From positions 8,539,001 through 8,603,000 of the forward strand of contig OZ023192.1 in NCBI GenBank assembly GCA_963995505.1: a stretch of DNA of 64,000 nt, in the 5' to 3' direction. The notes under the pieces are model-generated. The model worked only from the letters and a program-made list of their open reading frames with translations. It ran no database searches and was not told the DNA's origin. Positions within the stretch are counted from its first letter, which is position 1, and each line of letters opens with the position of its first letter. Shown here piece after piece: positions 30,766 through 42,200 of the stretch. A program made the position numbers and the translations under genes. This stretch comes from Hypericum androsaemum. Taxonomy: Eukaryota; Streptophyta; Magnoliopsida; Malpighiales; Hypericaceae.

Positions 30766-33700
30766 AAAAGGAAAGAAAAGGCAAGAAAATGCAAGAAAAG
30801 GTAAGAAAAGGAAAGAAAAGGGAAGGAAATGGTAAGATAAGGAAAGAAAAGGCAAGATAATTTAAGAAAAGGCAATATAAGGCATGAAACGAAAAGAAAA
30901 AGCAAGAAAATGCAAGTAAATGTAAGGAAAAGGCAAGAATAGGCAAGGAAAATGCAAGATAAGGAAAGAAAAGGCAAGACAAGACAAGATAGGACAAGAT
31001 AAGGCAAGAAAAGGCAATATAAAGGTAAGGTAAGGTAAGAAAAGGTAAGATAAGGCAAGATATAGAAAGAAAAGGAAAGAAAAGCAAAGAAAAGCAAAGA
31101 AAAAGCAAGATAAGGCAAGAAAAGGCAAGAAAAGTTAAGAAAAGGCAAGGAAATGGCAAGAAAAGGCGAGGAAAAGGCAAGATAAGGAAAGCAAAGGCAA
31201 GATAAGGCAATATAAGGCAAGAAAAGGCCCGAAAAGGCAAGGAAAAATAAGATAAGTTAAGAAAAGCCAGGAAAAAGAAAGAAAATGCAAGGAAAAGGGA
31301 AGATGAGGAAAGAAAAGGCGTGATAAGGTAAGAAAAACAAGATAAGTTAAGAAAAGCCAGGAAAAAGAAAGAAAATGCAAGGAAAAGGGAAGATGAGGAA
31401 AGAAAAGGCGTGATAAGGTAAGAAAAAGTAAGATTAGGAAAGAAAAAGGAAGATAAGGCAATACAAGGTAAGAAAAAGAAGCAATATAAGGCAAGAAAAT
31501 GCAAGGGACAGGCAAGATAAGGAAATAAAAGGCAGGATAAGGCAAGATAAGCATGGAAAATGCAAGGAAAAGGTAACAAAAGACAAGAAAAGGCATAAAA
31601 AGGTAAGAAAAGGAAAGAAAAGGGAAGAAAATATATGATAAAGAAAGAAGAGGCACGAAGAGGGCAAGATAAGGAAAGAAATGCAATGAAAAAGCAATAA
31701 AAGGCAAGAAGGTAAGTAAAGGCAGGGAAAAGGCAAGATAAAGCAAGTTAAGTCAAGATAAGGCAAGAAAAGGCAAGGAAAAGGTAAGATAAGGAAAGAA
31801 AAGGCAAGATAAGAAAAGGTAAGAAAAGGCATAAAAAGGTAAGAAAAGGTAAGAAAAGGAAAGAAAATACAATAAAAGGTAAGAAAAGGAAAGAAAAGGC
31901 AAGAAAATGTAAGGAAATGGCAAGATAAGGAAAGAAAAGGCAAGATAAGACAAGAAAAGCCAAGAAAATAGAGGAAAAGGCATGATAAGGAAAGAAAAGG
32001 CATGATGAGGCAAGAAAAGCCACATAAATGGCAAGATAAGGTAAGAAACGCAAAGAAAAAGCAAGAAAAGGCAAGGAAAAGGCAAGATAAGGATGGAAAA
32101 GGTAAGATAAGGCAAGAAAAGGCAAGGAAAAGGCATGATAAGGAAAGAAAAGGAAACATAAGGTAAGAATAGGCAAGAAAAATCAAGAAAAGGCAACAAA
32201 GGTAAGATAAATGCAAGATAAGGAAAGAAAAGGCAAGATAAGGCAAGAAAAAGCAAGAAACACAAGGAAAAGGCAATATAAGGTAAGAAAAGGCATGAAA
32301 AGGTAAGATAAGGCAAAAAAAAAGGCAAGATATGGAAAGAAAAGGCAAGTTAAGGAAAGAAAGGGCAAGATAAGGTAAGAAAAGCCAAGAAAATGCAGGA
32401 AAAGGCAAGCAAAGGAAAGATAAGGAAAGAAAAGCTAAGAAAATGTAAGATAAGGCAAGAAAATGCAAGGAAAATGTAAGATAAGGAAAGAAAAGGCATA
32501 ATAAGCCTTGAAAAGGCACGAAATATGCAAAATAAAGCAAGAAATGCGAGGAAAAGTAAAAAAAGGCAAGAAAAGACAAGGAAAGGCAAAAAAGGCAAGG
32601 AAAAGACAAGATAAGGCAAGAAAAGGCAAGGAAAAGGCAAGATAAGGAAAGAAAAGGAAAGATAAGGCAAGATAAGGCAAGAAAAGGCAAGGAAAAGGCA
32701 AGATAAGGAAAGAAAAGAAAAGATAATGCAAGAAAAGGCAAGATAAGGATAGAAAAGGTAAGATAAAGCAAGATAAGGCAAGAAAAGGCAAGATAAGGCA
32801 ATAACAGGCATGAAAAGGTAAGAAGAGGTAAGATAAGGCTAGAAAAGGCAAGGAAAAGGCAAGAAAAGGCAAGGAAAAGGCAAGGAAAATGCAATATATG
32901 GAAAGAAAAGGCAAGATAAGGAAATAAATGGCAAGATAAGGCTAAATAAGGCAAGAAACAGCGAGGAAAAGGAAAGAAAAGGCAAGGAAAATGCAAGATA
33001 AGAAAAGAAAAGGGAATAAAAGGTAAGAAAAAGCATGATAAAGTAAGAAAAGAAAGAAAAGCAAAGAAAAGGTAAGACAAGGCTAAATAAGGCAAGAAAA
33101 GGCAAGAAACGACAAGGAAAAGGAAAGAAAAGGCAAGGAAAAGCCAAGATTAGGAAAGAAGTTGCTGGAAAAGGCCAGGAAATTGTAAGATAAGAAAAGA
33201 AAAGCTGAGAAAAGGCAAGAAAAGGCAAGGAAAAGGCTAGATAAGGCAAGAAAAGCCAAGAAAAGGCAAAAAATGCAAAGAAAAGCCATGAAAAGCCAAG
33301 AAAGGGCAAAAAAAGGCAAGGAAAAGGCAAGATAAGGAAAGAAAAGTCATGATAAGGCAAGAATAGCCAAGGAAAAAGCAAGATAAGCAAGAAATGGCAA
33401 GATAAGGCAAGAAAATGCAAGGAAAAGGCAAAATAGGGCAAGAAAAAGCAAGGAAAAGGCAAGAAAAGGCAAGATAAAGCAAGATAAGACAAGAAAAAGC
33501 AAAATAGGGCAAGAAGAGATAAGAAAAGGCAAGATGAGGCAAGAAAAGGCAAAATGAGGGAAGAAAGGGCAATAAAATGTAAGAAAAGGAAAGAAAAGGA
33601 AAAATAAGGAAAGAAAAAGCTACATAAGGAAAGAAAAGGCAAGAAAAGACCAGATAAGGACGATATGACAAGAAAAGGCAATGAACAGGCAAGGAAAAGG

Positions 33701-33847
33701 CAAGATGAGGAATGTAAAGGCAATAAAAGGCAAGAAAATAAAAGATAAGGCAAGATAAGGCAAGAAAAGGCAAGAAATGGTAAGAAAATGGAAGAAAAGG
33801 CAAGAAAAGGCAAGGAAAGGGCTAGAAAACAAAAGAAAAGGCAAGAT
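30766..33847. repeat. Satellite S2 (3.1 kb)
   Basis: Continuation of the same array between C and D, with the same strand orientation as S1. A local direct duplication of about 110 bp is visible at about 31240-31330 and 31335-31425 (GTTAAGAAAAGCCAGG blocks). Marker 2 occurs at about 33648. No gene. Confidence 0.92.
33843..33847 (+). repeat. Target duplication AAGAT, left copy (element D)
   Basis: AAGAT immediately precedes the 5' LTR and recurs at 39300-39304 immediately after the 3' LTR. Five bases is the usual length for this order. Confidence 0.92.
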
Positions 33848-34264
33848 TGACGTAGGGACGTCCAAATTCATCCATCTACCATCTAAGGCGTCCAAGTTCA
33901 AGATAAGGAGAAGTGGGCGTCCACATTCGTCCGTTGGCTGACTTAATGAATAAATGACTTTCAAAGTCTCTCATTAGTGATCTAATTTAATAAGAATGCA
34001 TGTATGTAAGTGCATTTATGAATGTATCCCGTTTCCCTTTGAACCTTATAAAAAAGGGGAATGTTTATGTAATAAACACATTCAGAAATACATCAGAATT
34101 CACCAAGACTTAGTCTTTCTATCTTAGGGTGCGTCCCTTGGTTTGATTTGTTCTTTACCGCCCTTGGATGGCCGTCCTTTTGGACAACCCTCCATCACGT
34201 TGACGGAAGTCACGTATGGTTGATTTTACCTGAGTTACAAATTCAATTCCGCTACGCTACATCA
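33848..34264 (+). repeat. 5' LTR of element D (417 bp)
   Basis: It starts TGACGTAGGGACG and ends GCTACATCA. It carries TATAAAAAA at 34047-34055 and AATAAA at 34071-34076. It holds 37 bp (about 33993-34029) that the 3' LTR lacks. Confidence 0.93.
34047..34055 (+). promoter_or_regulatory. TATA box of element D 5' LTR
   Basis: TATAAAAAA in the middle of the LTR, with AATAAA 16 bases downstream. The same pair occurs in the 3' LTR at 39082-39090 and 39106-39111. Confidence 0.65.
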
Positions 34265-34266
34265 GG

Positions 34267-34278
34267 TGGTATCAGAGC
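34267..34278 (+). promoter_or_regulatory. Primer-binding site of element D
   Basis: TGGTATCAGAGC, two bases after the LTR, complementary to the 3' end of initiator tRNA-Met. Confidence 0.92.
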
Positions 34279-34359
34279 TCCATTTCAGATCCGATCACTC
34301 TTCTATTTGAGGCATGATCATGAACATACGCACCCTATTAGCCCCATTAGACAAGCCGT

Positions 34360-34467
34360 CCACAAGGCATCGCGACCCTACTGGTCCTTGCCTCACTCAC
34401 AACGAGTTACCATTCCTAGCCTAAATAACCATCCACAAGGCATCGTGACCCCACTGGTCCTTGCCTC
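34360..34467 (+). repeat. 35-bp direct repeat in the leader of D
   Basis: A segment starting CCACAAGGCATCG and ending GGTCCTTGCCTC occurs at 34360-34394 and again, with about two changes, at 34433-34467. It lies between the primer-binding site and the gag start. Confidence 0.8.
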
Positions 34468-34512
34468 GTACATCTTGTGCTCTCTTTTCTAGTCCTTAAC
34501 CGATCGCCTACG

Positions 34513-37500
34513 ATGACTGATCCGGAAACAACCAAGCGTTTGGGAGATTTGGAGACAACCATGCAAGAAGTTCTACGTCAATTGCGCAATTTGGCAGTGC
34601 AACCACCGGCTGCCATGGGAGACAACGCAAGGGAAGATGAGGGTGAGGAGGAGCATGGTGACCTCGACTCAGTGCATACACTATCGATCAGAGGAGGGCG
34701 TGGAAATAGAGGGGGACGTGGTCGAGGAGGAGATGGAGGACGAGGTGTGCGAAGAGAAGCCTATAGGGGAGACGCCTATAGAGGAGAAGAAAGAGGTTTT
34801 GGCTATCCTCAACGTGTGGATCGACTATTCAAGATGAACATTGAAAAGTTCTATGGGGATGTAGACATAGAATCTTTCTTGAATTGGTTGGATTCAGTGG
34901 AGAAGTACTTTGATTGCATGGATCTAATAGAAGAGCAAAAGGTCAATTACGTGGCCTTCAAGTTAGAGTCCGGGGCTACTGTTTGGTGGAGGAAAGAACA
35001 AGAATCTAGAAGGAGACGTGGAGAACATCCTATACGGGATTGGCCTTCAATGGAACAGGCTTTGAGGGCAAGGTTCCTACCCGTGGATTACCACCAATCC
35101 CTATACTTGCAATTCTTATCTTGTTCTCAGGGAAATCGCTCCGTGGATGAGTATACGGCTGAGTTTATGAGGTTGGCTGCCCGGAATGATGTGGAGGAGA
35201 ATGAAGACCAATAGATTGCTCGTTACATTGATGGTCACAATTATGAGGTGAAGAGCAAGATGGAGTTTAATACGTTCTTGTACTTTCAGGATGCTTGTCT
35301 TAAGGCAAGGAAAATTGGAGCAACATTGAAGAAGAAGCGAATGGCTCCAAGTCATTTTTCCAATCCAAGTCAGTCCACCACTACTCCTAGAAGTGGATTT
35401 GACAAGGGTACGACTATCCAAAGGCTCAACTAAAGACCAAGACGGCTCCCGAAACATCTCAAAGGAAGGGGAAGGAGGTGGAAACTAACTCGGCAATCAG
35501 GTGCTTCAAGTGCAATGCACTAGGGCATAAGTCAAATAAGTGTCCGAGGTGGAAGTTCACACAATTGAGCATACGTGAAGATTCCGAAGAGCAAGTTGGG
35601 GCTTTCCTATGTGCTCCTGTAGATGAAGGTGAAGACGGAGAAAAGGAGGATTCAGAAGATGAGGAGGAGGAACATTGTGGAATCATACGCAAATTTGCTC
35701 TAGTTGCTCACAAAGTGGATGACTCACAACGCCACAATCTTTTTCGCACACGCTGCCATGTGGGAAAAGATGTTTGTGACGTGATCATTGATGGGGGAAG
35801 TCAAGAGAATTTCATTAGTGTCAAGACCGTGGAGAAGTTGGGTTTGAAGGTTACACCTCATCCTACACCATATACCATTGGATGGGTTCAATCTGGTAGA
35901 GGACTCCAAGTGAATTCAAGGTGTATCGTTCCTTTTTCCATTGGCCAATATTCAGATGAGGTTACTTGTGATGTGCTTGAAATGGATGCTTGCAACATTC
36001 TGTTGGGAAGGCCGTAGGAGTTTGACAATAAAGCAGTGCACCAAGGTCAAGAAAACACCTATGAAATCCGGAAAGATGGGAAGCAATTCACTTTGCTTCC
36101 AAGGAAGCCTGGTCTAAGCAAGACAAAGCCAAATGAAGTCCGTCGGATGGTGTCCCTAGTCACTTCCACCAAAGAATTACAAGACTCTTTAAAAGAGATT
36201 GGTTGGTGCTATGCCTTTGTTATGAAAGATGCAAGTCAAAACCATGAATCTAGCGTTCCTGCTAAGGTGGCTGACCTTCTTAAGGAATTCCATGAGGTTG
36301 TTTCAGAAGATCTGCCCAAGGGTTTACCACCCTTGCGAAATATTCAACATCGGATTGACCTTATTCCGGGTTCAACTTTGCCTAATTTGCCTCATTACAG
36401 ATTGAGTCCCAAAGAGAATCAGATTTTGAGAGAAAAGGTGCAAGAATTGTTAGACTTGGGCTACATTCAAGAAAGCCTTAGTCCTTGTGGTGTTCCTACT
36501 CTCTTGGTGCCTAAAAAGGATGGTTCTTGGCGTATATGTATTGATAGCCGCGCGATTAACAAAATTACCGTCGGGTACAGATTTCCAATTCCGCGATTGA
36601 ATGACATGTTGGATAACCTGAGCGGATCAGTTATTTTCTCCAAGATCGACTTGAGGAGTGGTTACCATCAGATCCGCATAAGGCCTGGAGATGAATGGAA
36701 AACCGCTTTCAAGACCGAGGATGGTTTGTATGAATGGCTGGTCATGCCATTTGGTCTGACCAATGCTCCAAGCATCTTCATGAGGTTAATGCATCAGGTA
36801 TTACGACCTTTTCTTGATAAATTTGTGGTCGTATACTTTGATGATATTCTTGTGTATAGCAAATCAGAAGAGGAGCATTTGGTTCATCTTAAAGATGTGT
36901 TCACCGCACTCCATGCTAATCATCTATTTGCCAACTTGAAGAAGTGCATATTTTGGCAAGATGAACTCCTATTTCTTGGATTTGTGGTAGGCAAAGAAGG
37001 AGTGCAAGTTGACCAAGCCAAGATCGAGGCAATTTAGGCTTGGCCTACTCCGATAAATGCAATTCAGATTAGAAGCTTTCTTGGCTTGGCAACCTTTTAA
37101 CGTCGTTTTATCAAGGGTTTCAGTGTTATTGCTGCCCCACTTACTTCTCTTCTCAAGAAGCAAGTTCCTTTTGTGTGGGATGGAAAGGCGGAGCGTGCTT
37201 TCCGTCAACTCAAGGATGCACTAAGTTTACCGCCCGTGCTTGCCTTACCTGATTTTGGTAAACTTTTTGAAGTGGATGTGGATGCTTCCGGACTTGGTAT
37301 AGGGGCTGTGTTATCTCAAGAGAAACGTCCTATTGCCTTTTTCAGCGAGAAGTTAAGTGATCATTGGCAGACTTGGTCCACGTACGAGAAGGAGTTCTAT
37401 GATGTGTTCCGTGCCTTGAAGAATTGGGAACATTACCTGGTTGGTAAGGAATTTGTCTTATACACGGATCATAGAGCTCTAAAATTTCTGAATGATCAAT

Positions 37501-38927
37501 CTAAGTTGTCCAATCATATGCATGCTCGTTGGACCACTTACTTACAGAAATTTCCTTTCCGAATCACGCATAAAAGTGGCACTCAGAATGTTGTGGCTGA
37601 TGCTTTGAGTAGGAGAGTCACTTTGTTTACTGAATTGAGGGGTTCCATTACCGCTTTTGATAGTCTACGTGATACGTATGCTGCAGATGAAGATTTTTCT
37701 GAGATTTGGTTGAAATGCAAGAACGAAATTGGCCACAAAGATTATTTTGTGCATGATGGTTTTCTGATGAAAGGCAATCAGCTTTGCATTCCTAAGACCT
37801 CGTTGCGTGATCATTTGGTTTGGGAAATGCATGGTGGAGGTCTCTCGGCTCATTTGGGTTGGGACAAGACCTTGGCAGCCTTGGCCAAACGTTTTTATTG
37901 GCCAAAGATGAGAACAGAAGTTGGCAAGGTGGTGAAGCATTGTCGTGTATGCCAAGAAACGAAGGGTACCGTGCAAAACACGGGATTGTATACTCCTTTA
38001 CAATTCCCAAAGAACATTTAGGAAGATCTCAGCATGGACTTTATCCTTGGCTTACCTCGTACCCCGAGTGGTACAGATTCTATTTTTGTTGTGGTTGACA
38101 GGTTGTCCAAGATGGCACATTTTATTCCATGCAAGAAAAGAACTGATGCTCATGGTGTGGCCAAATTGTTCTTTAGAGAGGTGGTGCGACTTCATGGTGT
38201 ACCGAGGACGATCACTTCTGATCAGGACACGAAGTTCCTTGCAAGCTTTTGGAAGACTTTGTGGCGGATGTTTGGTGCAACCTTGCAATTTAGCACCACC
38301 GCTCATCCTCAAACTGATGGACAAACCGAAGCTACCAACCGCACACTTGGAAGTCTCTTGTGGAGCCTTTGTCATGAGAGGCAACGTCAATGGGATTTGG
38401 CCTTGCCTATAGCTAAATTTGCATACAATGGAGCTGTTCACAGGTCTACGGGACACTCTCCATTCTCCTTAGTCTACACCAAGGTTCCAAATCACTTGGT
38501 GGACGTTTCGTCCATTTCCAAGCCTACTCGTGCTAATTCGGCAGCTGTGACTTATGCCGAGCACGTGAACTCAGTGTTGGAAGCCGTCAAGAAGAGGCTG
38601 GAAGCTACAAATCAAAAGGAGAAGGCTCGTGTTGATAGCCATCGACATGTGCAAATCTTTCAGCCGGGTGAGGAAGTTATGGTTTATTTCAGGAAGGAGC
38701 GAATGCCCGCCAATATGGGTGGAAAACTTCAGCCTAAGAAGTATGGACCTTACAAGATTTTACGATGGGTCAATGATAACGCCTATGTTGTTGATCTTTC
38801 TAACGAGTTTGGTGTGTCCAAGATGTTCAATGTTGCTGACTTGACACCTTACTTTGACCCTCTTCCTTCACCATCACGGTTGGCCGCTCGGGACTGGCTT
38901 GTTCCTAAAGAGGGGCGGATGATGTAG
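34513..38927 (+). pseudogene. Broken gag-pol of element D
   Basis: Gag begins at the Met at 34513 (MTDPETTKRLGDLE); the in-frame Met at 34477 lies in the leader and has no match in element C. There is an Arg/Gly-rich tract, then FKMNIEKFYGD gag. Breaks: TAG at about 35212 where relatives have Met or Gln, a frameshift between about 35430 and 35475, TAG near 36015 at the Trp of GRPW, TAG near 37035, TAA near 37098 at the Tyr of the FYRRF segment, and TAG near 38019 at the Trp of IWED. Several fit C-to-T or G-to-A change. The zinc knuckle, YFDD, RNase H, zinc region and integrase core are still recognisable between breaks. The copy cannot make full polyprotein. Confidence 0.93.
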
Positions 38928-39299
38928 GGACGTCCAAGTTCATCCATCTACCATCTAAGGCGTCCAAGTTCAAGATAAGGAGAAGTGGGCATCCACATTC
39001 ATCCGTTGGCTGACATAATGAATAAATGACTTTCAAAGTCTCTCATTAGTGATCTGATTTATCCCGTTTCCCTTAGAACCTTATAAAAAAGGGGAATGTT
39101 TATGTAATAAACACATTCAGAAATACATCAGAATTCACCAAGACTTAGTCTTTCTATCTTAGGGTGCGTCCCTTGGTTTGATTTGTTCTTTACCGCCCTT
39201 GGCTGGCAGTCCTTTTGGACAACCCTCCATCATGTTGATGGAAGTCACGTATGGTTGATTTTACCCGAGTTACAAATTCAATTCTGCTACGCTACATCA
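38920..39299 (+). repeat. 3' LTR of element D (380 bp)
   Basis: It follows the polypurine tract AAGAGGGGCGGA and starts TGATGTAGGGACG (T for C at the fourth base relative to the 5' LTR). It ends GCTACATCA. It is 37 bp shorter than the 5' LTR because of one internal gap. Confidence 0.93.
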
Positions 39300-42200
39300 A
39301 AGATAAGGCAAGAAAAGGAAAGAAACGGTAAGAAAATGAAAGAAAAGGCAAGGAAAAGGCAAGAAATGACAAGAAAATGCAAGAAAACAAAAGAAAAGGC
39401 AAGAAAAGGTAAAAAACAGTAAGAAAATGAAAGAAAAGGAAAAGAAAATGCAAGAAACAGAAAGAAAATGAAAGAAAATGAAAGAAAAAGCAAGATAAGG
39501 CAAGGAAAAGGCAAGGTAAGGCAAGATGAGGGAAGAAAAGGAAAGATAAGACAAGATAAGGCAAGAAATGGAAAGAAACACTAGGAAAAGGCAAGAAAAG
39601 GCAAGATGAGGCAAGAAAAGGAAAGATAAGGCAAATACAGGCACAGAAAAGGCAAGATAAGGAAGGAAACAGCAAGATAAGGCTAGAAAAGGCAAGATTA
39701 TGAAGGAAAAGGCAAGATAAGAAAAGAAAAGACATTATAAGGAAAGAAAAGGCAAGGAAAAGCCAAGATTAGGAAAGAAATTGCAGGACAAGGCCAGGAA
39801 ATGGTAAGATAAGAAAAGAAAAGCTAAGAAAAGGCAAGGAAAAGGCTATATAAGCCAAGAAAAGAAAAGAAAAGGCAAAAAATGAAAAAAAAAGCCATGA
39901 ATAGCCAAGAAAAGGCAAGGAAAAGGCAAGATAAGGAAAGAAAAGTCATGATAAGGCAAGAAAAGCCAAGGAAAAAGCAAGATAAGGCAAGAAATGGCAA
40001 GATAAGGCAAGGAAAAGGCAAAATATGGCAAGAAAAGGCAAGGAAAAGGCAAGGAAATGGCAAAAAAAGGAAATAGAAGGCAAGAAAAGGTAAAAAAAGG
40101 CATCATTAGGTAAGATAAGGCAAGAAAAGGAAATAAAAGGCAAGAAAAGGTAAAAAAAGGCAAGAAATGGCAAGATAAGGCAAGATAAGGCAAGGAAAAG
40201 GCAAAATAGGGCAAGAAAAGGCAAGGAAAAGGCAAGAAAAAGCAAGGAAAAGGCAATAAAAGGCAAGATAAGGCAAGAAAAGGAAAGAAAAGATAAGAAA
40301 AGGCAAGATAAGGTAAGATAAGTCAAGAAAAGGAAATAGAAGGCAAGAAAAGGTAAAAAAAGGCAAGAAAAGACAATAAAAAGCAAGAACAGACAAGATA
40401 AGGCAAGAAAAGATATGATAAGGCAAGAAAAGGCAAGGAAAAGGCAAGAAACGTAAACGAAAAGGCAAGGAATAGGCAAGATAAGGAAAGAAAAGTCATG
40501 ATAAGGCAAGACAAGCCAAGGAAAAAGCAAGATAAGGCAAGAAATGGCAAGAAAAGGCAAGAAAATGCAAGGAAAAGGCAAAATAGGGCAAGAAAATGCA
40601 AGGAAAAGGCAAGAAAAAGCAAGGAAAAGGCAATAAAAGGCATGATAAGGCAAGATAAGGCAAGAAAAGAAAAGAAAAGAAAAGGCAAGATAAGGTAAGA
40701 TAAGGCAAGAAAAGGAAATAGAAGGCAAGAAAAGATAAAAAAGGCTAGAAAAGACAATAAAAAGCAAGAACAGAAAAGATAAGGCAAGAAAAGACATGAC
40801 AAGGCAAGAAAAGGCAAGGAAAAGGCAAGAAAAGGAAAGGAAAACGCAAGGAAATGGCATGATATGGAAAGAAATGGCAAGATAAGGCAAGAAAAGGCAA
40901 GATTGGGCAAGAAAAGGCAAGATAAGGGAAGAAAAGGCAAGGAAAAATTAGGAAAAGGTTGGGAAAAGGAAAGATAAGGAAAGAAAAGGCTAGATAAAGC
41001 AAGATAAGGTAAGAAAAGGAAAGAAAAGGCAATATAAGCCAAGAAAAGGTAGGAAAAGGGAAGAAAGGGCAATAAAATGTAAGAAAAGGCCAAAAAAAGG
41101 CAACAAAAGAAAAGAAAAGGCAAGATAATGCAAGAAATGGTAAGAAAATGAAAAAAAGGCAAGAAAATGCAAGAAAAGTCAAGGAAAAGATAAGATAAGG
41201 CAAGATAAGGGAAGAAAAGCCAAGAAAAGGCAAGAAAAGGCAAGATAAGGTAAGAAAAGGAAAGATAAGGAAAGAAAAGGCATGATAAGGCAAGAAAAGG
41301 CAAGAAAAAGGAAAGATAAGGCAAGTAAAGGCAAGGAAAAGGGAAGAGGAGGTAAGAAAAGGAAAGATAAGGCAAGTAAAGGCAAGGAAACGGCAAGGAA
41401 AAGGAAAGATAAGTCAAGATAAGGCAAGAAAATGCGAGAAATGCCAGGAAATGGCAAGAAAAGACAAGATGAGGCAAGAAAAGGAAAGATAAGGCAAGTA
41501 AAGGCACGGAAAAGGAAAGATAAGGAAAGAAAAGGTAAGATAAGGCTAGAAAAGGTAAGATTAGGAAGGAAAAGGCATTAGAAGTAAAAAAAGGAAAGGA
41601 AAAGGCAAGATAAGGCAAAAAATTATAAGAAAAGGCAAGAAATTGCAAGAAAAGGCCAGGAAAAGGTAAGATAACGAAAGAAAAGGCATGATAAGGAAAA
41701 AAAATGCAAGCAAAAAGCAAGATAAGGTAAGAAATTGTAAGAAAAGGCAAGATAAGGCATGAAAAGGCAAGGAAAAGACAATATAAGGCTAGAAATGGTA
41801 AGAAAATGCAAGGAAATGGCAAGAAAAGCCAAGGAAAAGGTAAAAAATGACTAGATAAGGCAAGAAAAGGAAAGAAAAGGTATGAAAAGGCAAGAAAAGG
41901 AAATATAAGGCAAGAAAAGGCAAAAGAAGGCAAGAAAAGGCAAGAAAAGATAATAAAAGGCAAGAAAAGACAAGATAAGGCAAGAAAAGGCAAGAAAAGG
42001 CATGATAAGGCAAGGAAAAGGCAAGAAAAGGCAAGGAAAAGGCAAGGAATAGGCAAGATAAGGAAAGATAAGGCAAGATAAGGCAAGAAAAAAAAGGCAA
42101 GGAAATGACATGATAGGGAAAGAACAAGCAAGATAAGATCAAAAAAGGAAAGGAAAAATTAGGAAAAGGCAAGGAAAAGGAAAGATAAGGAAAGAAAAGG

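Larger units (their letters stand above)
33848..39299 (+). mobile_element. Element D: complete but decayed Ty3/gypsy retrotransposon
   Basis: Both LTRs, primer-binding site and polypurine tract are present, bounded by a perfect 5-bp duplication. The coding region has one frameshift and at least five in-frame stops. The LTRs differ at about 13 aligned sites by eye, most of them C/T or G/A, plus a 37-bp gap. This makes D the oldest complete insertion in the window. It belongs to lineage 1. Confidence 0.95.
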
